In this document: positions 56,577-64,000 of the stretch, piece after piece
Layout of the letters: each line of letters starts with the position of its first letter
How positions within the stretch are numbered: position 1 is the first letter of the stretch
Assembly: GCA_903994635.1 (NCBI GenBank)
Contig: CAJEXQ010000003.1
Location: 62,001 to 126,000, forward strand
Source: an uncultured Chlorobiaceae bacterium
Lineage (GTDB): Bacteria > Bacteroidota > Chlorobiia > Chlorobiales > Chlorobiaceae
Length of the DNA: 64,000 bases
Reading direction: 5' to 3'
Translations under genes and position numbers: made by a program
The notes under the pieces: generated by a model
What the model saw: the letters and a program-made list of their open reading frames with translations, nothing else
The model's database searches: none
Told to the model about the DNA's origin: nothing

Positions 56577-57548
56577 ATGATTATCAGTGCAAGCAGAAGG
56601 AGTGACATCCCGGCTTTTTACGGTGACTGGTTTATGAATCGTTTGCGGGCGGGTGAGGTGCTGGTGCGTAACCCCATGCAGCCAAAACAGGTGAGCCGAA
56701 TTTTGCTCACACCGGAAACTGTGGATGCATTTGTTTTCTGGACAAAGAATCCTGAAAAATTTCTGCCTCATTTGCCTGAGATTGATGCTTTAGGGTATTC
56801 GTATTATTTCCTGTTTACGCTTACCCCCTACGATGCAACGCTTGAGCCCGGTGTTCCAGAAAAAGGCAAGATTCTTGATCTGTTCCGGCAGCTCTCCCGA
56901 TTGATTGGCCCTGAAAAGGTGATCTGGCGCTACGATCCTGTTGTTCTGACGGATCGTTTCACTCCAGCCTGGCACGCAGAGACCTTCAGCCGATTTGCCA
57001 ATGAACTATCTGGCTACACCGAGCGATGCGTCATCAGCTTTCTTGACGAATACCGTAAGGTGAAGGGGCGGATGCGTGATATTCACTACCACTTGCCCAA
57101 TACAGATGAAATGGGGGAGCTTGCCGCACGTTTTGCTGATGCTGCCCGTTGTCATGGTATGGCACTCTTCACCTGCAGTTATGATGTTGACCTGTCGCGT
57201 GATGGCATCATGCACAGCCGCTGTATTGACGCTGACCTTATTGAACGTATTTCCGGTCGTCAACTGCAACACAAAAAAAAGGACAACAACCAGCGTAACC
57301 GATGCGGCTGTGTTGAAAGTCGAGATATCGGGAGTTACAACAGCTGCGGGCATGGCTGTCTCTATTGTTATGCGGTTGATAGCCATCCCAAAGCCTCAGC
57401 CGCCCAGCAGTGCAGCAATACAATGTCGCCCCTGCATTGCGACACATTGCGGGGAGATGAAACAATCGTTACCACACGGCGAAAAATCTACGGCAAAGCA
57501 GGTGGTCTTTCCGGCTCCACATTGATGCAAACGGAGCTGTTTGAGTAG
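56577..57548 (+). CDS. DUF1848 family protein
   Basis: A 323-aa protein starting MIISASRRSDIPAFYGDW, the standard DUF1848 opening. It contains FWTKNPEKFLPHL (about residues 51-63) and VIWRYDPVV (about residues 119-127). Near the C-terminus SCGHGCLYCYA (about residues 259-269) forms a C-x3-C-x2-C cluster like that of radical SAM enzymes. The family is related to spore photoproduct lyase-type radical SAM proteins but has its Cys cluster at the C-terminal end, so its chemistry is uncertain. A palindrome follows at 57637. Confidence 0.85.
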   Translation: MIISASRRSDIPAFYGDWFMNRLRAGEVLVRNPMQPKQVSRILLTPETVDAFVFWTKNPEKFLPHLPEIDALGYSYYFLFTLTPYDATLEPGVPEKGKILDLFRQLSRLIGPEKVIWRYDPVVLTDRFTPAWHAETFSRFANELSGYTERCVISFLDEYRKVKGRMRDIHYHLPNTDEMGELAARFADAARCHGMALFTCSYDVDLSRDGIMHSRCIDADLIERISGRQLQHKKKDNNQRNRCGCVESRDIGSYNSCGHGCLYCYAVDSHPKASAAQQCSNTMSPLHCDTLRGDETIVTTRRKIYGKAGGLSGSTLMQTELFE

Positions 57549-57636
57549 CGAAAGCAACGTAGAATCGACTTTGTAATGCTGCGCTGTCTTCTCTATAGCA
57601 ATAGCATATTGCCGATCATTATTTCCTTCCGGGAAC

Positions 57637-57654
57637 GCCGAGCCCCAGCTCGGC
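57637..57654. repeat. Palindrome GCCGAGC-CCCA-GCTCGGC
   Basis: A 7-bp perfect palindrome with a 4-base loop, flanked by TTCCGGGAAC on the left and ATTTTGAAAT on the right, 88 bp after the DUF1848 stop. It may be a terminator or a dispersed repeat, because sequences of this form occur near mobile genes in various bacteria. Confidence 0.5.
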
Positions 57655-57816
57655 ATTTTGAAATGTGTTTGAAGTCCTCTCCATAACCAGATATAGAAAA
57701 ATAATTCTTATACTTCGCTCAATTATACTTTAAAATGAGCAGCCAAAAGTTTGCGCCCGTTGTTCGTTGGCCAAAATTCTTTCCCATTTTTTGTTAATCA
57801 TGAACCGGAGACAACC

Positions 57817-58680
57817 ATGTGCAAAATAAATCCCCGCGTTGATTTTGCCTTTAAAAAGCTCTTTGGCAGCGAAGAGAACAAGGATTTACTGATCTCGTTG
57901 ATTAATGCCATTGTTTCGGAAGAGGAACAGGTGGTGGAGGTGGAGTTGAAAACCCCTTTTAACCTGGCCGATTACCGGGCGGATAAGATCTCTATGCTTG
58001 ATATCAAGGCCAAGGCAGAAAATGGTCGCTGGTTCAACGTCGAAATACAGATCACGAAAGACAATCACTTCGACAAAAGAGCTCTTGTATACTGTGCAAA
58101 ACAGGTGACTGAACAGCTCAGTGAAAAGACGATGTACAAGGAGCTGAAGAAAACCATCAGCATCAACATTCTCGATTACAACTTTATACCTGATTCAGAG
58201 GAAGTTCATAGTTGCTACAAAATCATCAATACCGCGACGGGCAAGGACGACGGGCTGCACGACGTTTTTGAGCTGCACTACATTGAGTTAAAAAAGTTTA
58301 CAAAAACGTATCACGAAATTCAGAGCGCGCTGGACCGCTGGATCATTTTTTTAACGACAGCACATCAGCTTGACCGGGAGCATACCCCAAAAGAGCTGGC
58401 ATCCGACAAAAATATTGTGAAGGCCATCGCTGCGATAGACAGGATGTTTAATGAAGAGGAGCGTCAAGTCTATGAGGTTCGTCTTCAAGAGTTCACCGCT
58501 GTAGCGAGCATCATCGCCTCTGGAGCAGAAAAAAACATGGAAATAGGCATGGAAAAAGCATCAAAAGCCATTGTGCTGAACATGGCTGGCAAAGGTATTG
58601 ATACGAACACCATAGCCGAATTCACCGGGCTGAGTATGCCTGATATTGCTGCCTTTTTACAGAGTAAAGGTGAGCAATAA
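57817..58680 (+). CDS. Rpn/PD-(D/E)XK nuclease family transposase-like protein
   Basis: A 287-aa protein of the Rpn family (recombination-promoting nuclease, also annotated PD-(D/E)XK transposase). The ATG at 57817 gives MCKINPRVDFAFKKLFGSEE, the characteristic start. The nuclease core shows LDIKAKAENGRWFNVEIQIT (about residues 60-79), with the D-x(n)-E-x-Q variant active site. The C-terminus (MAGKGIDTNTIAEFTGLS) resembles a small helix-turn-helix found in the family. The frame is intact. Members stimulate recombination in E. coli; no insertion sequence ends are seen here. Confidence 0.88.
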   Translation: MCKINPRVDFAFKKLFGSEENKDLLISLINAIVSEEEQVVEVELKTPFNLADYRADKISMLDIKAKAENGRWFNVEIQITKDNHFDKRALVYCAKQVTEQLSEKTMYKELKKTISINILDYNFIPDSEEVHSCYKIINTATGKDDGLHDVFELHYIELKKFTKTYHEIQSALDRWIIFLTTAHQLDREHTPKELASDKNIVKAIAAIDRMFNEEERQVYEVRLQEFTAVASIIASGAEKNMEIGMEKASKAIVLNMAGKGIDTNTIAEFTGLSMPDIAAFLQSKGEQ

Positions 58681-58961
58681 GAGTACAAGAGAGCAGAAAG
58701 CCCAGGAAATACTGTAGAGCCAACAGTTACAACTGCTTTGGCTTCAGAGTGTTTCTTTTCCGTTGGCGGATTTTGTTACGCTGATATCTTTCTTCTTGAG
58801 CGATGTGGGATGTGGGATGTTGAAATCAATGGAACAATGGCTGGCCAAATACATAGTTCTGCAAGTTGGTAAGTCGGCGATAGTGATCTTTGCAAACCAT
58901 GGTTCATTTGCTGAGAGTGGCCACTTCTCCTATATTCTTACTTGTAAGAAATTCCCACACA

Positions 58962-59207
58962 ATGAGAGTCAGCATACACATCGCGAAAATTACCTCTAAA
59001 GGCCAGACCACTATCCCGGTATCCATTCGTAAAGCTGCACATTTGAATGCTGGCGATACCTTGACATTTGAAGTCAAAGGTGATTATCTCCTCATCAGAA
59101 AAATAAACGTCCCGGACGATGAATATCTGAAAGGAGTATCGGATTCACTCAGTGAATGGTCCTCACCAGAAGATGAGGAGGTTTGTTTATATTCAACAGA
59201 GCAATGA
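58962..59207 (+). CDS. AbrB/MazE-type antitoxin (orphan)
   Basis: An 81-aa protein with a SpoVT-AbrB swapped-hairpin DNA-binding domain: AKITSKGQTTIPVSIRKAAH near the start is the signature. The C-terminal part, LSEWSSPEDEEV, is the usual toxin-binding region of MazE-like antitoxins, but the last few residues (CLYSTEQ) differ from the expected ending, hinting at a frameshift. No MazF/PemK toxin gene follows; instead a different addiction module begins 42 bp later. It is likely an orphan or decayed antitoxin. Confidence 0.78.
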   Translation: MRVSIHIAKITSKGQTTIPVSIRKAAHLNAGDTLTFEVKGDYLLIRKINVPDDEYLKGVSDSLSEWSSPEDEEVCLYSTEQ

Positions 59208-59249
59208 TTCCGAATTGCATACACTTAACCAAGCAAGAGATGTGAAGCG

Positions 59250-59474
59250 ATGAACACTCAAGAACTGATAACTGAAGTAATTTCACTGCCTGTTGAAGAT
59301 CGGGCGCTGGTAGTAGATTATCTGCTGAAAAGCCTCAATCATGGTGAACCTGATATCGAGAAAACTTGGGCAAAAGAGGCGCAGCGTCGTCTGGAAGAGC
59401 TGCGTTCTGGAACGGTTCAGGCTATTCCTGGAGATGTAGTTATCAACAATCTGAGGAAACGGCTTCATCAATGA
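59250..59474 (+). CDS. Addiction-module antitoxin (TIGR02574 type)
   Basis: A 74-aa protein of the putative addiction-module component family: ELITEVISLPVEDRALVVDY at the start, then AKEAQRRLEELRSGTVQAIPG. These serve as antitoxins to RelE/ParE-like toxins. It overlaps the toxin gene by 4 bp (ATGA at 59471-59474), the expected arrangement. Confidence 0.88.
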   Translation: MNTQELITEVISLPVEDRALVVDYLLKSLNHGEPDIEKTWAKEAQRRLEELRSGTVQAIPGDVVINNLRKRLHQ

Positions 59475-59773
59475 ACATCGAATTTCATCCGGAAGCAGCA
59501 TCCGAGCTTGATGAGGCTGTTGACTATTATGAAACGAAGGAAAATGGGTTAGGCATTGATTTTGCCTCAGAGGTTTTTGCAACAATCAACAGGATAAGGG
59601 CTTATCCTGAAGCATGGCCTTTACTCTGTGCTGAACTTTATCCTGAAATTAATCGTGCTTTGGTAAAACGTTATCCTTACGGGGTTTTGTACAGTGCCGA
59701 AAAAGATCGCATTTACATTGTGGCCATCATGAATCTTTCAAGGAATCCTGAATACTGGAAAAAACGGATGTGA
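59471..59773 (+). CDS. RelE/ParE-family toxin
   Basis: A 100-aa toxin: IEFHPEAASELDEAVDYYET at the N-terminus and KRYPYGVLYSAEKDRIYIVA in the second half match the ParE/RelE superfamily fold. It is paired with the preceding antitoxin. ParE-like members act on gyrase and RelE-like members cleave mRNA on the ribosome; the sequence does not tell which. The frame is intact. Confidence 0.88.
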   Translation: MNIEFHPEAASELDEAVDYYETKENGLGIDFASEVFATINRIRAYPEAWPLLCAELYPEINRALVKRYPYGVLYSAEKDRIYIVAIMNLSRNPEYWKKRM

Positions 59774-60029
59774 CATCATGTGCTGATTCAGCTTTATCTG
59801 ATCCATCGCTGGATGAAGAGGGGCGGCATTGCTCTGATTGACGAGCCGTTTCTCTATCTGCATTCATCTCTTTTCTTGTTGATTAGTGTTACATTTCCTT
59901 GCCTGCCACTTTTTGCTGTAAAACCGCTAAACGTAAGGGTAAACCTTTTCTTATGTGATCGGCTTTCGATAAATTGCTTTTTCAATTGAGCGCATTTACT
60001 TCTTTTCAAATTATTGGCGGCTGCAAATC

Positions 60030-60272
60030 ATGCAAGTTGAAAAATGGGGTAACTCTCTGGCGGTAAGATTTCCCGCTCTGTTGGTGCAAGCCCTTGATCT
60101 GAAAGAAGGCGAAGACATTGATCTTCAGCCTACAGGAGCAAAAGTTTTTGGTGTCAGTAAAAAGGAGCCTAACAAAGAGTTGCTTTTGCGGCTGCACCAG
60201 TTTCGTGGACGATTGCCTGCAGATTTTCATTTTGACCGCCATCAAGCCAATGAAAGGGGCGAAACCCAGTGA
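60030..60272 (+). CDS. vapB: VapB-type AbrB-domain antitoxin
   Basis: An 80-aa antitoxin: MQVEKWGNSLAVRFPALLVQ at the N-terminus is the AbrB-like DNA-binding domain of VapB antitoxins, followed by a C-terminal toxin-binding helix. It overlaps the PIN toxin by 4 bp (60269-60272). The two form a complete VapBC module. Confidence 0.88.
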   Translation: MQVEKWGNSLAVRFPALLVQALDLKEGEDIDLQPTGAKVFGVSKKEPNKELLLRLHQFRGRLPADFHFDRHQANERGETQ

Positions 60273-60661
60273 GCAAGGCATTTATCGATAGCAATATTGT
60301 CTTGTATCTTTTGTCTGCTGACATAGCCAAAGCCGACCGGTCAGAAGAAATACTTGCGGACGGTGGAGTGATTAGTGTACAGGTGCTCAATGAAGTTGTA
60401 TCGGTTTGCCGACGCAAGCTCAAGATGCCTTGGGAAGAGATCGAGGCTTTGTTGCTGGCAGTGAAAGCGTTTTGTGACATTCAACCACTGACTGTGGCTT
60501 CTCATGAGAAGGCTGTAGAGATTGCCAAGCGCTTTCAATTATCGTTCTACGATGCCAATATTGTTGCCTCTGCTCTCTTATCCGGTGCAGAGGTACTGTT
60601 TTCTGAGGATATGCATAGCGGCATGCTGATTGATGGAATCCGTGTTCAAAACCCTTTCTGA
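60269..60661 (+). CDS. vapC: VapC-type PIN-domain toxin
   Basis: A 130-aa PIN-domain RNase. The acidic residues lie in FIDSNIVLYLL (Asp about residue 6), EVVS (Glu near 43), YDANIVASAL (Asp about residue 93) and FSEDMHSG (Asp about residue 111). It probably cleaves RNA and is neutralised by VapB. Its 3' end overlaps, on the other strand, a truncated second PIN gene (60646-60810). Confidence 0.9.
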   Translation: MSKAFIDSNIVLYLLSADIAKADRSEEILADGGVISVQVLNEVVSVCRRKLKMPWEEIEALLLAVKAFCDIQPLTVASHEKAVEIAKRFQLSFYDANIVASALLSGAEVLFSEDMHSGMLIDGIRVQNPF

Positions 60662-60810
60662 ATATTCACGGCGCAGAGTGTGGCAATCTGGTACCGGACG
60701 GCGATGATTGATTCTGTTCCGCAAAGTATTGGTAGTCGAAACAGTCTCTCCAGGATTTCACTGGATTCCATGTCGATCAGAATGTTCGCGTCACTGATGA
60801 GGAGCATCAT
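60646..60810 (-). pseudogene. Truncated PIN-domain toxin fragment
   Basis: From the ATG at 60810 the minus strand reads MMLLISDANILIDMESSEIL then ERLFRLP, the N-terminal strand and first catalytic Asp of a PIN domain. After about 50 codons it runs antisense into the end of vapC and stops at 60646. The rest of the PIN domain is missing. It overlaps the antitoxin-like frame upstream, so it is probably the remains of a separate toxin-antitoxin pair cut by arrival of the vapBC module. Confidence 0.65.
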
Positions 60811-61003
60811 CCGCTGTTTCGAGTTGGCGTTGTTTGTAAAACGACATCATCGGGATGCCAGGCAATTCGGCTGCTTTGGATTCTGAAATGCAGTGTTCAC
60901 CGAGAGCGCGGTAGACCAGTTGCTGGGAAAGTTTCGGGTTTTCCTGTGGTACAGTGGTTTCCGGTTCCACTTTCCAGACAGCATGGATCATTGCAACCAT
61001 CAT
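60791..61003 (-). pseudogene. Antitoxin-like helix-turn-helix fragment
   Basis: A 70-codon frame whose C-terminal half (QQLVYRALGEHCISESKAAE, then LPGIPMMSFYKQRQLE) resembles the helix-turn-helix ending of antitoxins encoded before PIN toxins. It overlaps the start of the truncated PIN gene by 20 bp, the usual order of such pairs. The N-terminal part has no recognisable start of the family, so it is probably incomplete. Identification is tentative. Confidence 0.5.
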
Positions 61004-61249
61004 GGCTATGCAGGCTGAGTATAAAGGATTTAATTGGAAGGTGTTGGATGGGCGATGTGAAGAGTATGTCAGAGCAAACCAGAAGTTAAACGGGAAGCTA
61101 ACGATGAAAAAAAGTACTCATTGCCACGCAACACCTGTAAATATCAAAAGCAGGTAACTTATATTGACGTTTGCAGTTTTCCCGTAATCCTGACAAGAAG
61201 CCACACATAGGGTATTAAGACCTCCAACGTTGAAAATCCCTAAACCTTC

Positions 61250-61327
61250 ATGGCGCACAAGGAGGCCACTGTCCGCATCATAATCAACAAGCTGCTCGAA
61301 GAGGCTTGTTGCTTTTTTCAGATTTAA
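61250..61327 (+). pseudogene. Type I restriction/helicase N-terminal fragment
   Basis: ATG at 61250 gives MAHKEATVRIIINKLLEEA before diverging (CCFFQI) to a stop at 61325-61327. This opening is like the N-terminus of a subgroup of HsdR-type restriction subunits and DEAD-box helicases (EA-x-ARIKINKLLEEAGWRF pattern). Only about 19 codons remain, 20 bp before an HD-domain gene. It is a decayed remnant of a restriction gene. Confidence 0.45.
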
Positions 61328-61347
61328 CGATTCAGTTCAAGAAAATC

Positions 61348-62004
61348 ATGGCTAAAATTGAATTTCCAGGATTGCTGAAGCTGTTACTGGAAGAGAGCGA
61401 TCTCCAGGCACCTGTACGTGCAATTGCTGACCAGATTGGAAACATACTTTCTGACAATAAACTCCCGTTCTTTCCCGATTACACTGATCACGGTATTGAT
61501 CACGTCAACCGTGTGTTGCAATTCGAGGTAGAGCTTGTGCCCAAAGCGGTTTGGGAACATAGCCAAAATGACTCCAATCCACGTTTGCTCTGCGATGCCG
61601 ATGCAGCAGTGATTATTGGTGCCACCATTTTGCATGACATCGCCATGCACTTGCATGAGGATGGATTTAGGGAACTCGTCAGCCCTGATTCCCGGTTTCG
61701 ATCTCTCTCGTGGTTCAAAGATACCCACGAAGATCATGCTGCCGATCGCATTTGGCCTGAGTTGTGGGAGGAGTATGTTCGTGAGGCAAAGCGATTCAGC
61801 GAACGTGATCTGGCCAAAATTATTGGTGAGAAGGAGGCGCGTGTCTGGAAATTCGATCAGCTTCCAGATGAAATCGGCCAATGGGTGGGAAACCATTACC
61901 TGATCATTGGCGAATTTATCCCTCGTTACCATGCTCGTCGCGGTAGGAATGCCAGTTACCTGACACCCCCCGCACAGATCCGTACTTGCGGAACTACCGC
62001 ATAG
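61348..62004 (+). pseudogene. HD-domain protein, C-terminally truncated by group II intron remnant
   Basis: The ATG at 61348 opens a frame with an HD-type phosphohydrolase domain: FPDYTDHGIDHVNRVLQF (about residues 45-62) and the HD pair in GATILHDIAMHLHEDGF (about residues 91-107), with further His in THEDHAAD. Homologues I recall are several hundred residues longer, with an ATPase-like part, and occur in defence islands. The real protein sequence ends near residue 200 (about 61944), where antisense group II intron domain VI-V begins; the last ~20 codons to 62004 are intron sequence. Thus only the HD domain is left. Confidence 0.7.
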
Positions 62005-62010
62005 GCTCCT
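61944..62010 (-). ncRNA. Group II intron 3' remnant (domains VI and V)
   Basis: Read on the minus strand, 62008 to 61977 gives a domain V-like hairpin: GAGCCTATGCGG, then TAGT loop, then CCGCAAGTACGGATC, which matches the 34-nt catalytic domain V with its AGC triad, apart from one missing G after GAGCC. It is followed by a long stem (GGGGGTGTCAG / CTGGCATTCC) suitable for domain VI, ending near 61944 in CTACCGCGAC-type 3' splice sequence. The rest of the intron (domains I-IV and the maturase) is absent, cut by the IS element starting at 62016. The intron lies antisense to the HD gene. Confidence 0.7.
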
Positions 62011-62015
62011 GCCTT

Positions 62016-63311
62016 CAGTAGTGTCCGGTTAAAATAAAGAGAGCTGCGCAACAGGATCCCTCACTTTTTGCAGTGAGCGCTCATCCAGCGACAAAATATC
62101 AATAAGCATTCGTTGCTCCATGAGCACAGAGGCGATCATTCTTGTCAGAACCTGCAAGGAATAACTGTATTTGGTCTGAAATTTGATGTAAGATAGTAAC
62201 AGATAATAGCACATAGCCACCCATATCTGGGATAACACGGCATTCTGGCTTGTCCCAAGGAATGACTTGATTTTCAGGTTCTGTTTGATCCACTTGAAAA
62301 AGAGTTCAATCTGCCAACGGGACTTATAAATCGCAGCAATCGTTGACGCAGGGAGTGTCATATTGTTGGTGATAAACGTATAAACTTTCTTGGTTTCAGG
62401 ATGCGTATAGCAGACCAGACGAAAGGTTTTTGGATACTTTTGTCTCGTTTTCTCAACGATTAACTCGATTTCATCATCCCGAGTTACCTGGGGATGATCA
62501 ATTGGTTGATGCTGTCCGACAATACGGTACTGAATTGAGGTTTTAGCGCGTGTGACAAACCAGACGTGACGTTGATCAAGGCTGTACAGCCATTCGAAGT
62601 CAATATATGCCCGGTCAACGGAAATAATGCTGTCCGGCAGAAGGTGCAAATCAAGTTTCTCCTCACTTTTTGCGACTCGAATGTCTGACTTCTTGCCATC
62701 CGTCATGACCATGAATGATGGCAAAGAACCCCGGTGATCATACAGATAATGTAATTTAATAGCTCCTTTCATTTGGCGATATTTTGCCCAGGGAAACATG
62801 CTCAAGCACAGGTTAATGACCGTAGCATCCATCGAATAAAGAGGATTTGTAAATTCAAACCGATGATTTGGGGTGTGTGAACGGCACTTTTCGAGCAGCT
62901 TATAAAAAAGACCTTCGTAGATTTGATAAGGTCAGTTTTTCATAGCATCAGACAACGTACTTCGCTTGATGTCTTCAAGCCCAAGGTGATACCATTTGTT
63001 GGAATGAACGCCAAGACTTGTCTGAATGGCTCGCAGACTGTCGTGACCTGCAATCTGGGCAAACAGCAATGTCACCAATTGCTGCCATCCTGTATAATAC
63101 TTGGTGTAATGGTTGCTACGATGCTGCTTTTCGAGTTTCTCAAATTCATATCAAGGAAGAATTTTTAGTAACTCACCCATTATCGTTGTAATTTGTCGCA
63201 TGGTCTGAAACTCCTTGTGAATGTTACTGATATCAAAGGTTTGGTCACTTTTAATATCGCTGTTTTTCAAGTTGTTTCAGACCATTTTTATTTTTTTACC
63301 GGACGCTACTG
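62016..63311 (-). mobile_element. IS4-family insertion sequence, decayed
   Basis: The element is about 1296 bp bounded by inverted repeats CAGTAGTGTCCGGTTAAAA (left) and CAGTAGCGTCCGGTAAAAA (right, minus strand). It contains one transposase frame with two internal TGA codons. No obvious target duplication is seen at the flanks (GCCTT on the left, AATAC on the right). The element sits immediately after the domain V remnant of the group II intron. Confidence 0.85.
62029..63201 (-). pseudogene. IS4-family transposase with two in-frame TGA codons
   Basis: Reading on the minus strand from the ATG at 63201 (MRQITTIMGELLKILP) the frame continues to the stop at 62029 but is interrupted by TGA at 63151-63153 and at 62932-62934. 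The protein without these is a normal IS4 (DUF4372 plus DDE) transposase: after the second TGA comes MDATVINLCLSMFPWAKYRQ (first Asp), ISVDRAYIDFEWL (second Asp), and YKSRWQIELFFKWIKQN (Y-2-R-3-E-6-K signature of the IS4 family). Both stops sit where CGA (Arg) is likely (ILP-R-YEF and KN-R-PYQ), consistent with C-to-T change. The transposase should be inactive. Confidence 0.85.
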
Positions 63312-63926
63312 AATACCGTATAGAAGGTACCTTTTGTACCCTAAACAGGTTAGATCAGATATGGTATTCGGTAACTTGAATTTATCGTGCATTTATGGTG
63401 TCTTTGACAAGTTCATGACGAATTGAAACTCAAGGTTTTATGAAAGATATTTTTTTCTCGGAATCATTACCCAATGAAAGCTGAAATTTAGTAATTGCGA
63501 TCTCTTTTGTTGAACAGCTACATGCAATCCTTCGAACAATCTCAATTTCTGATGTCGTTGTCAACAGGCACGGGCAGTTCGTGATCAGTTACAATGCCTA
63601 TGAACATTACAGCGCGTTTACGTTTGACACCCGGAAACGGTATTCCCTCTTTTTCTTCTATAATCGGGTGCGCTTATACCGTAGTTGCGGGATGCCGTTC
63701 TTTTTTTGGTAGTTTCTTCCTTTACAGTATTTTATACAGGCTTTATGCATGCTTTTGCTGAGCACGGCAGGCGAGTTTCTTTGCAGCTTCCTGGGCTGTT
63801 CTATCGATATTATCCCCAGATAGTTATTAACCTGAATTATTCATCAAAACAATAAAAAAGGGTGCAAAAAATATCGCAATTGCTTATATTATAGTTGCTT
63901 AACTCAATAAATAAGACACGATATTT
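63312..63926. other. Non-coding or decayed stretch after IS4
   Basis: About 615 bases with no convincing gene. A short minus-strand frame ending at about 63749 reads DNIDRTAQEAAKKLACRAQQ before a stop, which looks like a C-terminal protein fragment but is not assigned. Near 63868-63900 there is an AT-rich imperfect palindrome (GCAATTGCTTATATTATAGTTGC) just upstream of the next start. Confidence 0.4.
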
Positions 63927-64000
63927 ATGCAACCCCTTCAGCCGAATATAGTCACATCAGAGAGTACGCAACAAACATTATTTTCATTCAATTCTGCATC
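63927..64000 (+). CDS. 5' end of an unidentified gene, cut by window end
   Basis: ATG at 63927 opens a frame of 24 codons (MQPLQPNIVTSESTQQTLFS...) that runs off the window. Its Gln/Thr/Ser-rich start, with an AT-rich palindromic segment just upstream, would fit the start of an insertion-sequence transposase, but too little is visible to say. Confidence 0.35.
   Translation, partial: MQPLQPNIVTSESTQQTLFSFNSA

Noticed and set aside
57396-57656. Minus-strand 86-codon frame after DUF1848
   Set aside because: Overlaps the end of the DUF1848 gene antisense and begins inside the palindrome at 57637; no family features.
62932-63153. TGA codons in the transposase as recoded sense codons
   Set aside because: All other genes in the window read TGA as stop (for example hsdM, hsdS, hsdR and phoU), so the simplest reading is nonsense mutation from CGA.

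Overview
This 64 kb window looks like a chromosome segment of a green sulfur bacterium (Chlorobiaceae, Chlorobium/Pelodictyon type). The strongest pointers are a small CsmB-like chlorosome envelope protein at 25690-25917 (-), a CruA-type lycopene cyclase at 41792-43330, a Chlorobium-style 2[4Fe-4S] ferredoxin at 49551-49739 (-), and MenG, membrane pyrophosphatase and Pst genes in an anaerobe-like setting. The species assignment is inference from protein character; no rRNA or tRNA gene is visible.

Layout. 1-8.6 kb is a defence-type island: a translationally coupled type I restriction-modification operon (hsdM, cut by the window edge, then hsdS and hsdR), an overlapping pair made of a nucleotidyltransferase-like DUF6932 protein and an unknown 303-aa protein, a strong terminator, and a 5'-truncated DUF3800 gene. 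9-15.6 kb holds pepD, an orphan Hcp protein with a small phage-tail-collar protein, a di-haem cytochrome c peroxidase lipoprotein, two small unknown proteins, a hydrolase and a transglutaminase-like protein. At about 16.03-16.08 kb two truncated genes abut: the C-terminal half of an alpha-E protein (-) and the C-terminal half of a HipA-like kinase (+) that is still followed by its DUF3037 partner. 17.5-18.6 kb is a gene graveyard with umuC, alcohol dehydrogenase and SDR fragments.

18.6-31.2 kb is a phosphate-related region: a B12-binding-type radical SAM protein, a PhoR-like sensor kinase, an overlapping ParA-CHAD gene pair, a HAD phosphatase, the csmB-like gene, then pstC-pstA-pstB-phoU and a second PhoU-like gene. 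CHAD proteins bind polyphosphate, so a ParA translationally coupled to a CHAD protein beside a phosphate regulon suggests a positioning system for polyphosphate granules. This is the best candidate for an undescribed system here. 31.2-41.0 kb has an RND efflux pair, small membrane proteins, a DUF3127 protein, a DnaQ-type exonuclease, and a three-gene cassette: an Nramp-like transporter lacking the canonical metal motifs, a 58-aa one-TM protein, and a soluble PRC/MgtE_N/CBS protein. The cassette looks like a split, CBS-regulated divalent cation (perhaps Mg2+) transporter.

41-56.5 kb is core metabolism: lolD, cruA, ligA, menG-hisI, an orphan membrane-fusion adaptor, a D,D-carboxypeptidase with a five-fold 14-residue basic tail repeat, ferredoxin, hldD, hisC, an alpha/beta hydrolase, pth and hppA. 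56.5-64 kb becomes accessory again: DUF1848, an Rpn-type nuclease, a run of toxin-antitoxin genes (some degenerate), an HD-domain gene cut off by the antisense 3' end (domains V-VI) of a group II intron, a decayed IS4-family element with two in-frame TGA codons, and a weakly coding end.
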